From: Linnemannia schmuckeri
Lineage: Eukaryota; Mortierellomycota; Mortierellomycetes; Mortierellales; Mortierellaceae
Reading direction: 5' to 3'
NCBI GenBank assembly: GCA_029449235.1
Contig: JANATG010000009.1
Location: 496,001-560,000, forward strand
Length of the DNA: 64,000 bases
In this document: positions 24,593-36,111 of the stretch, one piece after another
Layout of the letters: every line of letters starts with the position of its first letter
Position numbering within the stretch: the first letter of the stretch is position 1
Notes under the pieces: generated by a model
Told to the model about the DNA's origin: nothing
Seen by the model: only the letters and a program-made list of their open reading frames with translations
Databases searched by the model: none
Position numbers and translations under genes: made by a program

Positions 24593-26143
24593 CTAAAGGG
24601 CAGCCAAGATGACAATACCAGCAACGACAGCGACGATTAACAAAATGTAGCACGACTTGTTGCGTGCATTCTTCTGGTGCACTGCTGCTACTGTCAATTC
24701 CTCGGCTGCTGCATGTGTGCTCATGCTAATCGATGTAACATTCGACTCGATTGAATCTATTTACATTAATGTAGAAGGGAAAAATAGGTTAGACAATGCC
24801 ATGAGTAGAGAAGGATACACGAAAATGCGCATAAAAGAAGGACTTACCAAGCATGCTGCCTTGTTCATGCACCATTGTGCCGAGATCGCGAAAGATCTCG
24901 TTGAGCTCGGTAATACCCTGTTCAATCTCCCGGATCTCATCTTCACGCTGTGTGATCATCGACTCGTTGTATTCCAGCTCGTTGTCGACGACCAGTAATT
25001 GCATGCGCCTCTGGTTATCGTTGATCAAAGGCTGGTCGTCAATATCCACGCCCTCATCGTCACTAAAAAATATCGAAGAAAAAAACGATGGTCAATTGAT
25101 GTGTGTTAGAGAGAGATTGCAAAGGTATTTAAAGAAAAATACATTTGAGTCAAATGATCCCTTCAAACTTACGAGTAATCGCTCTTGGAGACAACTTGAC
25201 GGGCCTTGAGGACAAACTCACGTTGCTTCTCGGCAGATACCCTCTGGACCTTTTGGAAGTCGACCAAGACCTTTTGGAAGTCCTTGGACACTTTCTGGTG
25301 CTCCAATTTTTTCTAAAACACGACAAACACATTTTTTTCCATCAAAAAAAAAAAAAAAAAAAAAAAATGGCGATGCTTAGGTGAGCACAAAAGAAAAGAA
25401 AGAAGGAAAGTCCCTTGTTTTGTAGGCAAAATATTTTTTTTGATTTTGTTTCTGTTCACTTACTCCAGAGGCATCAAATTGGGTCAATTCTTTGATTTTT
25501 TGACTGGTCTCGCGGACCTGAACGCGGGTCTGTTCAGTCAAGTCCTGCCTAAGGAATGCAAACATGAACGAGTACCTGTGTCAGCTACAGAGAATAAAAA
25601 CCACCCTTGACATCAAGATCCATTGTCTGGAATGAAGGGAAAAGCGAGGCAGGCAACTCCTTACAGCTTAGTGCGGATGTCCTGTGTGTCTTTGAGGGTA
25701 CCGAGGTAGCCAACCAGACGCTGTATTGAGGAAACGTTGGAGGAGATACGGAAGACTTGTTGGGAGATTTGCTGGACCTTGGCCTGGTAGGCATGTTGAT
25801 TGACTACAGGTATCCAGGAGTATGGAAAAAGAAGATTGTTAGAATGGGTTTATCAATTGAGTGGGTGAGGTTCAGGGAGGGACAGACAGGGGTTGTTGGT
25901 ATGGAGAATGTGAAAGGAGGGAAAAGAGTCGAAGTGACAGAGCGGAGAAAGGGGGGTGAGTCAGAGAGTGAAGGAAATGATAAGTGGCGGCAGTAGCGTA
26001 CCGTCGCCAAGGTTGGCAGGGGCGCCTCTTCCCCAATTGTTTCCGTTTCCGTTGCCATTGCCGTTGCCACCAAGGGGACTGGGACCTGGTGCCTGTCTCC
26101 TGATTCCGCCGCCCTCACCACGTTCCAAGTCAGCAAAGGACAT
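24593..26143 (-). CDS. PEP12: Endosomal syntaxin PEP12-like (Qa-SNARE), 6 exons
   Basis: This is a tail-anchored Qa-SNARE for fusion at the late endosome/prevacuolar compartment. Minus-strand exons: 26143-26002, 25803-25665, 25548-25464, 25312-25173, 25062-24848 and 24756-24593. They total 885 nt, 294 residues. The N-terminus MSFADLERGEGG is followed by a Gly-Asn repeat, an Habc-type helical region, and a SNARE motif (TQREDEIREIEQGITELNEI, then the central FRDLGTMVHEQGSML). A C-terminal hydrophobic anchor ends the protein (YILLIVAVVAGIVILAAL). The closest families are Pep12/syntaxin-7 and Vam3; the N-terminus and overall length favour Pep12. It shares a 635-nt upstream region with VPS54, another Golgi-endosome trafficking gene. 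Confidence 0.88.
25344..25367. repeat. Poly(A) tract, 24 nt
   Basis: A run of 24 A on the plus strand inside the PEP12 intron between exons 3 and 4. Read in the gene's sense it is a T tract lying upstream of the acceptor. Confidence 0.9.
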
Positions 26144-26298
26144 TCTTTTTGTTGTTGTCTGTGTGTGCCGTTAATGAGGAGTTACTGTTACTGCTGTGGT
26201 TTGTTTGTCGTGGAGTTGTGTCCTGCTTGCTTCTGAGATGAGTGCGAGTGGCGGAGGAGGTGTGAGAAAAGACCAAGAGGTGATAGAAAAGACAGGTT

Positions 26299-26348
<50 letters not shown>

Positions 26349-26778
26349 CTGGAGAAAGAAAACGAGGATTAATGGACCTGGTCAGCCTGTCGAGTTGAGT
26401 CGAGGGTTGGGCCTTTTCTGGCCAGTGTGGGCCAACGTCACTTGAGAGCATTCTCGTTTGTACTTTCCTGTTCTTTTGCATACTTCCTTCCTCTCCTTTA
26501 TTCTTTTGTCCTCTTCCTTTCCTTTTCATTCATTCCTCTTTTGTTTACACCATCTAAGCAACTTGCAGGATTGCCCCCATCCCTCACATCGTCATCGTCC
26601 TTCCTTTCTCTTCTCTCGACAATCCCCGCAGGAAAAAAAAAAGGACGCGCGAACTTGACAACTAAGGGATAACAACGAGAACGACAATCCTCTCTCCCTA
26701 GTTGACACGTTGCTTCCATCTCTTTCAGTCCTCATCTCTAGGACTGGGCCCATCGTCGCCACCTGAATAGGGTCAAGC
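26144..26778. promoter_or_regulatory. Bidirectional promoter of PEP12 and VPS54
   Basis: 635 nt between divergent start codons. It contains a 47-nt poly(A) tract near the PEP12 side and a CT-rich plus strand at 26455-26630 leading to VPS54. Poly(dA:dT) tracts of this kind commonly exclude nucleosomes in fungal promoters, so this tract may serve both genes; that is inference. Confidence 0.55.
26300..26346. repeat. Poly(A) tract, 47 nt
   Basis: An uninterrupted run of 47 A on the plus strand in the shared PEP12/VPS54 upstream region, the longest homopolymer in the window. Confidence 0.95.
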
Positions 26779-29700
26779 ATGCTCGGCGGCCATCATAACC
26801 AGAACAACGCTTCCGCCACCTCCTCCACAACCTCAGCCAACCACAGCAGACACTCTAGTCGAGGCTCCATCAACAGCCATCTCATGAACAACTCCAACGG
26901 AAACGGAAACGGAAACGGAAACGGAAACGGAAACGGAAACGGAAACGGAAACGGAAACGGAACAGCAGCAGGGAACGGTGCAGGAAACCGTCCCTACAGT
27001 CGCAATGGCTATCAGCAGGCTGACTCCACGTTCGATCCAGTCTCGTCCAGGCGTCTTCACAACTCCTCAGCAGCTTCAACTAACTCGACCTCGTCCTCAA
27101 CTCCGCTGTCGTCTATGACCAGCGCATCGTCACGTCCCTTTATTCGACAAGGCCAATCCATGCGACGGGACAGTACTGCTTCAACCTTCAGCACTCTATC
27201 TGAAGCGTAAGTGATCCATGAAGCTGCTTTGGAAACAGCCTGGCGTTGTCAATTGATCTGCATAGCCCTAGCAAAAGAAGCTTCACTGTTCTTTTCAAGC
27301 CATGTCGCCTTATGCCTTTATTTGTTCATTTTCATTTTTAGATCACAGCCATGGACACGGGCCGATATTGGATTCAACGGTAACTTTTGCTTTTTCATGG
27401 GACCTCTCAGTACCAGGAGCATTGAAGCCGCTGAAAGAAGATCACAATGACTGATAGCTTTACGCCCTGCTCTCAATAATTCAAACGTCCATTAGCCATT
27501 TCGGGAGTGCTGAACAACCCGACAAAACGCCCGTCGTCTGCCGCAAAGCCATCAAAGACCGATATACCCCCAGTCGCTCCCGTGTCAATTCGCAAGGTCA
27601 AGGCTTCAGAATTCGACAGTTACATTAAACACATCACCCCCGTGTTCGAACGTTACCAGGGCAACAGAGCAGGAGCAAAATCCGTCGATGGAGCCAACAT
27701 TCACTCACCTCGATCACCCTTTGGAGCGTCCTTTGACTCGGTAGCCAACCATCTTCAGCCACAGACCTCCATACCGTCTTTGGATGAAGTATCACAGGGA
27801 ATTATGAACAGGACCGAGAGCGCAAGGAACCCTTATTCAGTGCCGGACCTATCAGAGATCAACGAGCCTGTCCCTATGAAGCCCGCTGTGCCCGCCATGC
27901 CCGACACCCCTGCCCTCAACACTGTACCTTCCATCTTTTTCGATCCCAGCTTCAATTTTGAGAACCCCAGGACATTTGATCTCGTCTGTGAACAAACTGG
28001 ATCTGCAGAGTCGAGGAACAGCACCACGTCTATTGTCACCAACAACATCCTCCAGGAAAAACTCTCTCACTACTTAGACACAGTTGAAATCCACCTGATG
28101 ACAGAAATCTCGCGGCGCTCGACATCTTTCTTTGAGGCACTGTCTAATCTTCAGGCGCTTCACTCGCAAACATTGGAGTGTGTATCCCAGATCCACGTTC
28201 TTCGGGCACAGCTGGCAAGGATTGACCACACGCAATCGAAACAGGGACTCGAGGTTGTTCGACTCAAACGGCGCAGAAGAAACCTGGCTCTGCTTCACAA
28301 TGGAATCCGCATGGTGAAGGAGATCCGCTCGACTCAGCCTATGATTCAAATCTTACTGGGGAAGGCAGACTATTTTGGCGCATTGGACCTCATTGACGGC
28401 GCGCAACGAGTCTTGATTGAGGGCGACATGAAGTATCTTGAGGCGACTCCAGGATTCGACTCAGGTCTGACGCTTATTTCCTCGTCTTCTGCGAGCATGC
28501 CATCGCCCCGGTCGTTGGACATCCGCGGAGTTCTGGCGCTTGTTCACTTCAGCGGTCAATTGACGGAGATGAGAAAGATGATTGGCAAGATGATGGAGGG
28601 CGACTTGGTGGATCTGCTGATCAATGACTTTCGGTCGCGGATTGGAAAGCTGGATGTGGCGACTCTTTTGACGGACCTAGGAAAAGTCGACACATCCAAT
28701 ACAAAGTTCACCAAACCCAACTTTACTCGCGGTATCAACCCTCTGTTGTCCAAGCAGGTCGAGCGTGAGAGCGATCTGCAGGAGAAAATGATGCCGCTTG
28801 TGCAGGGTCTTTTACGGGCGAATCGGGCTGGAGTTGCGCTGCAGATCTTCCGAGAACAAATTCTGCAGGAATTCAAGAACATTATCAAATCTGTAAGTGT
28901 TTGAAGCTAATTACACGTACGTTGTGCCTGTTTTGGGGTGGAAATTGAGTGTCTTACGCTCTTAGACGTTACTTATTTTATTTCCTTAGCAATATCCTCC
29001 ACCAGACCCTAATGTTCAGAACTCAGACGCCCCTCTTTCCGCAAAGAAGAAGGATCAGATGTAAGTCGGTTGCACAATGGTATTATGTTACATTTCAGAC
29101 CTCACAACCTTTGTCTAACGACAATTCATGTCGTGAAATTTAGGGTCGCATTGACAAACCAGCTCAGGACGATGGACCCTGTGACGTTCTACAAGATGCT
29201 GTCATTCATCTACGCGTTCTTGCTTGGTGCTCTTCAACGAGTCTCGCTTTATCATCAGCTCATGCTTCTTTGTATCAGAAAGGCAGAAGCTCAGGGAACA
29301 GGCGCCTTGATAATAGCCGACACGTCTTCGGATTCGGACAGCATGCAGGAGTCAGCGTCCATTCGGGAGATGAAGGAAGGAGAACTCGAGGGCGAAGAGT
29401 ATGAGGAGCTCGATGATCAGGAGGGATCTGATGGAGAAAATGCTGGATTCAGCCTTGGTACAAGCACTCCAGGAGCGACACCCTTGCAGGCAACGATAGG
29501 CAGGAAACGTATGGCGGCTCAGCGCGACAGCAAGGTCAGATCTCCCAGGACACCCTTCTCTGGTGGACCCATGTCTCCTCCCATCAATCGATTCGGTGCA
29601 TTGCAGATTGACGACGAAGATGGGCAAATGAGCATCAACGCAGTGGCACAGCTGTTCCGCCAACTCGAGACGGAATCAGAGGAAATCTTGTTTGCTGTGG

Positions 29701-31487
29701 CGGATCTGGCTCATTCCAGGTGCGCCAAGCTGATGGGCATGAGATCAGAACAGACTGCCAAACTGTTGCCCACAGAGGTCTACAAGTTGTTGAAGCTTAC
29801 TTGGTCATTTGTTCTTCAGAGTGAGCTCCTCTCTGGATACATGTGCTACGGTCTCCGGACAGCCATTCTCTCACAGGTATGCACCCTGGCTATTTCATTA
29901 CGTCTTTGCCATTGACATATTACCTAAAGTTAACAATGATTCGAGTTCTAATTATTCATATTTTCATTTCTACAGTCCAAGGCATTCTTGCTACAGTTCC
30001 ACATGGAAAAGACGAGTCAGTTGGCGCTGGCGGTAGGCGAGGATCAATGGGCTCAAGTAGAGGTACCTTGGTCATCACAATCCACAGTCAACGAGATCAC
30101 TGCCATTTCCAGTCTCAGTCTCCAGGAAGCCAGGAACAAGGACTTTACCATGGTGTTCAATGTGCTCAGTTTGTCTGCCCCACCAGTTCAGGGAATGGAC
30201 GATCACGATTCGTTTATCCGGTCGCGACTGGGATCCAAGGGACCGAACGGAACTCTCAGTAATGGCAAAGGGGATTCTAAATCAGCAGAGGTCCCAGCAT
30301 CGACCCGTGTGCTATCGATCCGAGATGAGGTGTTCTTTGTCGTTGGCTGCTCGCTGGTCTTGCTGGACATTCTGGCGGAGTATCTGGACATTCTCAACAA
30401 CATCACCGCCCTCACAACCGATGTCATGCAGCGCATCGTCGAGCTCCTCAAGGTAATACCGCCTACCACTTTAGGCTCATTTCTCACAGCTTAACATGGA
30501 ACTCTCACCAACCGCCCTCTGTATTTGTCGGCACTACATAGCTCTTCAACTCTAGAACATGTCAGGTCATTCTCGGCGCTGGCGCGATGCGGTCTGCTGG
30601 ACTGAAGAACATTACTGCGAAACACTTGGCGTTAGCATCCCAGTCTCTGAGTGTTTTTGCTACGCTAATACCCTATGTCAAGGACTGGATTCGGTCAAAG
30701 ATGACAGACAAGCAGATGGTGATGCTGACGGAATTCGACAGGATCTTGCGTGACTTCCAGGAGCATCAGAACGAAATTCATTCCAAGTTGGTGGCTATCA
30801 TGACCGAGCGACTGGCCCTTCACATCCGCTCCATGACCAACCCAGCGGTAGTCGACTATGATGCATTGAACAAACCTACTCAGCAACTGGCAAATGGTGG
30901 AGCAAGCGTGAACGCTTTCATGGATGGCCTCGTCAAGGATGCTACTACCCTCCACAAGGTCTTGAGCCGTTTCTTGCCCGCTACTTCCATGCGAGTAAGT
31001 CCGTTAAACTAAGTTACGTTTATAGTTATTGATTAGAGAGAGAAGGTTGGGTATTGACTTTTTTTCACATTCGACTATGATAGCGCGTTATCGATGAGGT
31101 GCTTCAGATCTTCACCACGCGGCTTGAAGAAGAGATCCAAAAGCTGCCCATTGCTACCCCGCTTGGAAAGACTAGGTATGAGTCTTTTATTTGCCTGCAT
31201 GCCCACTACTACTATTTAGATATTATTTTCTTCTTCTAACCACCTCACTTTTATGGACGTTTACTACGAGTAGACTTCAAGCGGATGTGGCATATTTCGG
31301 ACAGAAGCTGGGACCATTGGATCCTAATGGCGTGATTGGAAGTCGACTGATGAAGCAAGTCAAAGAACTGCTGCTTACTGATAGTAATAACAGTAATAAT
31401 AGTAAGAAGAATGGAACAACGGCACCATCTTCTGCAACGACAACAACCGCAGCCTCGGCCCCAGCAGCGGCGCCTTCGAATCCATGA
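26779..31487 (+). CDS. VPS54: VPS54, subunit of the GARP tethering complex, 9 exons
   Basis: VPS54 is one of the GARP subunits that tether endosome-derived vesicles to the trans-Golgi. Exons: 26779-27206, 27342-27379, 27496-28892, 28990-29060, 29144-29876, 29976-30452, 30542-30994, 31084-31175 and 31274-31487. They sum to 3903 nt, 1300 residues. The first 150 residues are Ser/Asn-rich with a Gly-Asn repeat made by ten GGAAAC units. The conserved helical region around LSHYLDTVEIHLMTEISRRS is typical of the family. The C-terminal domain includes KNITAKHLALASQSL, the FLPATSMRRVIDEVLQIF junction and ADVAYFGQKLGPLDP. A charged acidic insertion with SDSDS and EEYEELDDQEGSDGE lies in exon 5. The protein ends with a Thr/Ala/Ser-rich tail. 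Confidence 0.92.
26899..26958. repeat. (GGAAAC)10 coding hexanucleotide repeat
   Basis: Ten perfect copies of GGAAAC in frame in VPS54 exon 1, coding for alternating Gly and Asn. A hexamer repeat can change copy number without breaking the frame. Confidence 0.97.
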
Positions 31488-31631
31488 AAAGACGCCACCA
31501 ATTTGTCTTGTAGTTTTAGTTGTGAGCACGAAGAATAGAAAAAAGCACGTCACAAAATTTGTCTGAGGAAAGGAATATGGTGAGGAGTGCAGCGTGAACT
31601 CGTTGTTTCTTCCTTTTATTCATTAATCATC

Positions 31632-33528
31632 ATGGGTAGCGTAACCGGGATCTAAGATTTCCTATTTTGGAAGTCGACTTGTTTACATATCGAACTATGC
31701 GGACACACACATCCATGATGATACTAACCATCGATCTGTCTATCTATCCATCTATTCACATTCTATGCACTTATCCGTAATCTTCACCGTTCATCGACCT
31801 ATTCTCGACACTCACTCAAAAACTGAACATCTGGACATCTACTTTTCTTTGGCTCTTTTTTCTTTCATCTGGATTCAACTTATCACAATCGGACTAAACC
31901 TACTATTTGTTTTGACGACACTATGCAACATCAGCCGTTGGAAAGAATAAGCGTCTCTCGAAAGGCAAGAAGGGTCTCAAGAAGAAGGTGTAAAGTATCG
32001 TTTCAGAACTTAACTCCTTACACTGCAGGAAGAACACCACTTTTTCCCTCTTGGAGGGAAACAACCAGGAAGCAGGATCAGATCTCAGTACGCGGAATGA
32101 GAGAAAGCCGATGAATCTCACTTCTTTCTGAACTCAACTCTTTTACGGTGCAGGAGGATGATTGGACAGGGCACGAACGGCTTCGTAGAGATTAAGCTCT
32201 GAAGGACAATTGGGAGGATTCACAGCAATGAGCTCTACAAACCCACCATGACGATTTCAGGGTTAGAGGAAGAGAGGAATCGTCTATTTTTCCGGCAGAT
32301 CTTCTTGGCAAGAGACGGAGACGTTCCTCTCTCCCTTTACTCTTGTCGACTCCCAGATACAACTTGTTTGGCACTTACAAGTAGACTACACAACGACTAC
32401 ACAACGACGAAAGCAACATGCTCTTCAACAACGAACACGCTTTGGTCTGCTCAGACCTGCGCCTCCTGCTCAACCAATAGTCAGATCAACAAACTATTTT
32501 CAGCAGTTTGAAGGCTGCTCCGACTCTATCACCATGCACATGAGATACAGGATATAATGAGAGTGTGTAACATCGCCCCGACAGGAACTATCAACAACAG
32601 CAACAAACCTACATAGAACCCACGATCCTCATACTCTCTACTCCTCTCCTCTCCCTTTCAAAAACATAGCGTCGACCCCTTCACCCGCAAGGACTGGTAC
32701 GATATCAAGGCTCCTTCGACCTTTGAGGTTCGCAACGTCGGCAAGACCCTCGTTAACCGCACCCAGGGTATGAAGAACGCCAACGATGCCTTGAAGGGCC
32801 GTGTCCTCGAGATCTCCCTCGCTGACTTGAACAAGAGCGAGGAGCACTCTTTCCGCAAGATCAAGCTGCGTGTTGATGAGGTCCAGGGCAAGAACTGCCT
32901 CACCAACTTCCACGGTATGGACATGACCTCGGACAAGCTCCGCTCCATGGTCCGCAAGTGGCAGGTAAGAAATCATATTTACGGCATAATATTAGCGCTC
33001 GCTTTTCTCTCAGGAACCAGGATAAGGTGCTGCTTTTCTTTTGAGATATGAGACAGACGTTGACCATATTCTACTTATCCTCCACAACGAACAAAATAAT
33101 AGTCCATCATCGAGGCTCACGTCGATGTCAAGACCACCGACGGTTACTTGCTCCGCCTCTTTGCTGTTGCCTTCACCAAGAAGGGAGTCCACCAGGTCAA
33201 GAAGACCACCTACGCTCAGACTGCTCAGATCCGTCAGATCCGCAAGAAGATGTTCGAGATCATGACTGCCCAGGCCTCGTCCTGCGACTTGAAGGAGCTC
33301 GTCCAGAAGTTCGTCCCCGAGGTCATTGGATCCGAGATCGAGAAGTCGTGCAAGTCGATCTACCCCCTCCGTGACGTCTTTGTCCGCAAGGTCAAGATCC
33401 TCAAGGCCCCCAAGTTCGACCTCGGAAAGCTCCTCGAGCTTCACTCTGGTGCTGATGTCGAGAACACCACCGGTGCCAAGGTCGAGCGCAAGGACTTCAA
33501 GGAGCCCGCTGTCCTCGCCGAGGTTTAA
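31632..33528 (+). CDS. RPS1: Ribosomal protein eS1 (RPS1/RPS3A), 4 exons with a 4-nt first coding exon
   Basis: This is a small ribosomal subunit protein near the mRNA exit site. Coding exons: 31632-31635 (ATGG), 31935-31989, 32670-32964 and 33103-33528. They sum to 780 nt, 259 residues, close to the yeast length of 255. The joined start reads MAVGKNKRLSKGKKGLKKK followed by VVDPFTRKDWYDIKAP, nearly identical to eS1 of other fungi. ALKGRVLEISLADLN, KIKLRVDEVQGKN and LTNFHGMDMTSDKLRSM follow. The first intron (31636-31934, 299 nt) begins right after ATGG, as in many ribosomal protein genes. The second (31990-32669) is 680 nt, the longest intron I assigned. The gene follows VPS54 head-to-tail with only about 145 nt between. 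Confidence 0.95.
31715..31826 (+). ncRNA. Candidate C/D-box snoRNA inside the first intron of RPS1
   Basis: The intron holds a perfect C box, ATGATGA (31715-31721), and a D box, CTGA (31823-31826), about 100 nt apart. That spacing and the host-gene type suit an intronic C/D snoRNA, as ribosomal protein genes often host them. However, I see no clear terminal stem next to the boxes and did not identify a rRNA target, so this is only a candidate. Confidence 0.2.
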
Positions 33529-33744
33529 ATTACTTTGTGTGTTTTTTCTGCCTTGATTCAATCATAAAGCGCTCCTCTTTCAATATGTCTTTTTTTTGCT
33601 TCTGTCTTGTCTCGTTATTATACTTGTTGTCGGTTGTCTAGGACAATACGCGTACGTGGGAAGGTTAATTGGTCCCATGTATCTTTGTTTTTGTTTGCCT
33701 CATAATTTATTCCGCGGTCGACGATGTGGTTATCACTGCTTCTT

Positions 33745-36111
33745 CTAGGCAGTAACGGGTGGTCTTGAAGGAAACTGCTCAGGATGGGCGGCACGGATAT
33801 CTTCGACGCGACGGATCAGTCTGGTCAGCTTGGGTACATTCGACTCGAACCCAAGGTCCTCCATCGCTCGTAGCACTCGATCTGCGGGACCCCACAACCG
33901 GTGCTCGACACACGCCTTCAGCTGGACATAGAAGATTCTCCATGTGATTTTGGGACCGTCCGCATAGACAAAATCAGACGGTAACGACGACGATGACGAC
34001 GGATATGGCAAAGAAGAGGAGGGAGAGGAGTGTACGACGGCGCGTCGGAATTCTTGAAACCAATGGTCGGCCTTGTCCATCATCAGAAGATTCGAGTACC
34101 CCGAGATCATGATCGAGTACGCGCCGGCCGACATGCCCTCTTTGGTGTTCTGAATGGCCAGCTGAGCCATCGACTCTGCAAGCTCAACATCCCCGGCCTT
34201 GAACGCACCCTGCATCATGGCTCCAAAAGTATGGATTGTCGGTCTGTGCCCTTCCTCCTGCATCTCCTTGAACAACCGCTGTGCCCGCTCAAAGTCACCG
34301 ACATTGACCAAACCCGCAATGATAGCCGAGTAAGTCACAGCGTTCTTGGCAATCTTCCGCTCCGTCATCAGATCGGCCACCTGTTTGGCAGCTTCGGCGT
34401 CCCGCTGCGAGAACAAAGTGTCGGTGATGATCGTATATGTCGCGGCATTCTTCTCGACCCCAACCTCATCCATCTTTAGGAGCACCTTGCTCAGGTTCTC
34501 AGAATCTCGGACCGAGAGGAGACCTTTAATCATGATCTGAAAGGTATCGAGCGGGAGGACCATATCCTTCCGGGCGATCATCTGGTCAAAGATTGCCATG
34601 GCTTCCTTAGGTAGGTGATTGTGAAAGAGTCCCGTCATCACGGCGTTGTACATGATCGCGTTGGGCTTGATCGAATAAGGTCTCTCTCGCATCTGGTCCC
34701 AGAGCATCATCGCCGAAGAAGGATCCTTGGCCCGGAAATATCCATTGAGCATGTTGGAGAAGGTAATGACATCTGGTTTAATCTCGGGGTTGACAAGAAT
34801 CTGACTCCAGAGCTCACGAGCCGTCGGAAACTGGGTGGGGTCTTGACAGAGTGCCGAGAGAAGCGAGTTGAGTAGGACTTGGTCCGACCGCGCCTCCGGA
34901 TCCTCCTTGATCCTATCCCAGATATGAATCGCCTCGTTGTAGAGGCGTGCGTTGAGGAGTCCTGACATGATGCTGGAGACGGTGTAGGCGTTTGGGTGGA
35001 ACCCAATGTCGAGGATGTGGTTCATTAACCGGTAGGCATCCTGTGGTCGATTGTCCTCAAACTGCCGCTGGAGTAGGTGTGTGAACCGTGGGGTGTTGGG
35101 TGAGCATGTTCGTTCCTGAATCCCGTGAAAGATGGTCTTGACACGCTCAATTGATTCGTTGTTCAGCTGAAGTCCTTTGCTCCACTTCAGAAAGTCGGCC
35201 ATTGTCTGCGAAAGCGCCTCTCCTCCAACTTCCGATGATGACGACGGTGCTGACGACGAAGGCTCTCGATCCACCAATGCCTGAAGCTGAGGCTCGTTCC
35301 CGCTCTTGAGATACATCGCCAACAAAAGCGCCAGGGTCCTCTGCCGCATTGATCTGTCCGCCTTCAGCACCTCCCGATATTCGGCCATCTGATCCAGAAC
35401 CCTTTGGGCGTCGTCAAATTTGTTCCGCTTGATGTGATGTTGGATCAGGTTGTTGTACAGGTTGATATTGAATCGGAGCCGCCGTTTGTGCATCTCCTTG
35501 ATGAGTAGCGTCGATCTGGACGCGATATCGTTGGTCATGAGAGGGCGAGTGCTGAGCCAGTCGTGGAGTCGGAGGAGTTCTGTTATTGTGGGCTTGTGCT
35601 TCTTGTCTCGCTGCGCCTGGTATACCTTCCAGTAGTCGATGTTGGGATCCTGTAGTGACACCTCGGGTATAAAACTATTTGTGTCCTTTGGACGTGGTGC
35701 GCCGGAAGTTGTTACTGAAGGAGTGGCGGGGTTAGAGGTAGCGGCTCCGAGTAAACCTGCGTTTCCTGACCGATGCACTTCTCGATACGTGGCCGAATGG
35801 AGAGGGGTGACCGGAATGTCCCAAGCAGACGCGGTTCCTGTTGATTTCGCCTTCAGTTTTGGTGGTGTGATGGTGTGTTTTGTAGAAGTAGAATGCGCGA
35901 ATCTAGTATGACCGAGGAGGGATCGAGTTCTAGGCTTGACAGATAACAGAGCTGGTGTTGAAGTAGGAGAGAGGAGCCACCTAAGAACTTGAGTGGTGAT
36001 TATGCTTGAGCGGTGGAGTTGATGAGGACAATGCACAGATCCAGAGTGGGCTTCTGCTGGTTGAGTGTGAATAGATGTCGTGATCCGGCTACGGATCCTC
36101 GTTGCGCTCAT
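33745..36111 (-). CDS. Pentatricopeptide repeat protein, probably mitochondrial, single exon
   Basis: This is an RNA-binding helical-repeat protein, probably acting on mitochondrial transcripts. The target is unknown. From the ATG at 36111 it is 788 residues. The start MSATRIRSRITTSIHTQ is Arg/Ser/Thr-rich and lacks acidic residues, as a mitochondrial presequence would. The frame stays open to another ATG at 36294, which would add 61 residues including a His run. I prefer 36111 because of the presequence. At least eight PPR units are visible from about residue 300 on (for example VITFSNMLNGYFRAKDPSSA, AIMYNAVMTGLFHNHLPKEA, VTYSAIIAGLVNVGDFERA, IHTFGAMMQGAFKAGDVELA). It converges with RPS1 and diverges from the cyclin H gene about 300 nt away. 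Confidence 0.88.
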   Translation of the reverse strand: MSATRIRSRITTSIHTQPAEAHSGSVHCPHQLHRSSIITTQVLRWLLSPTSTPALLSVKPRTRSLLGHTRFAHSTSTKHTITPPKLKAKSTGTASAWDIPVTPLHSATYREVHRSGNAGLLGAATSNPATPSVTTSGAPRPKDTNSFIPEVSLQDPNIDYWKVYQAQRDKKHKPTITELLRLHDWLSTRPLMTNDIASRSTLLIKEMHKRRLRFNINLYNNLIQHHIKRNKFDDAQRVLDQMAEYREVLKADRSMRQRTLALLLAMYLKSGNEPQLQALVDREPSSSAPSSSSEVGGEALSQTMADFLKWSKGLQLNNESIERVKTIFHGIQERTCSPNTPRFTHLLQRQFEDNRPQDAYRLMNHILDIGFHPNAYTVSSIMSGLLNARLYNEAIHIWDRIKEDPEARSDQVLLNSLLSALCQDPTQFPTARELWSQILVNPEIKPDVITFSNMLNGYFRAKDPSSAMMLWDQMRERPYSIKPNAIMYNAVMTGLFHNHLPKEAMAIFDQMIARKDMVLPLDTFQIMIKGLLSVRDSENLSKVLLKMDEVGVEKNAATYTIITDTLFSQRDAEAAKQVADLMTERKIAKNAVTYSAIIAGLVNVGDFERAQRLFKEMQEEGHRPTIHTFGAMMQGAFKAGDVELAESMAQLAIQNTKEGMSAGAYSIMISGYSNLLMMDKADHWFQEFRRAVVHSSPSSSLPYPSSSSSLPSDFVYADGPKITWRIFYVQLKACVEHRLWGPADRVLRAMEDLGFESNVPKLTRLIRRVEDIRAAHPEQFPSRPPVTA

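Noticed and set aside
33010..33561. 183-codon minus-strand frame
   Set aside because: Antisense to the RPS1 exons; a mirror of biased ribosomal-protein codon use.
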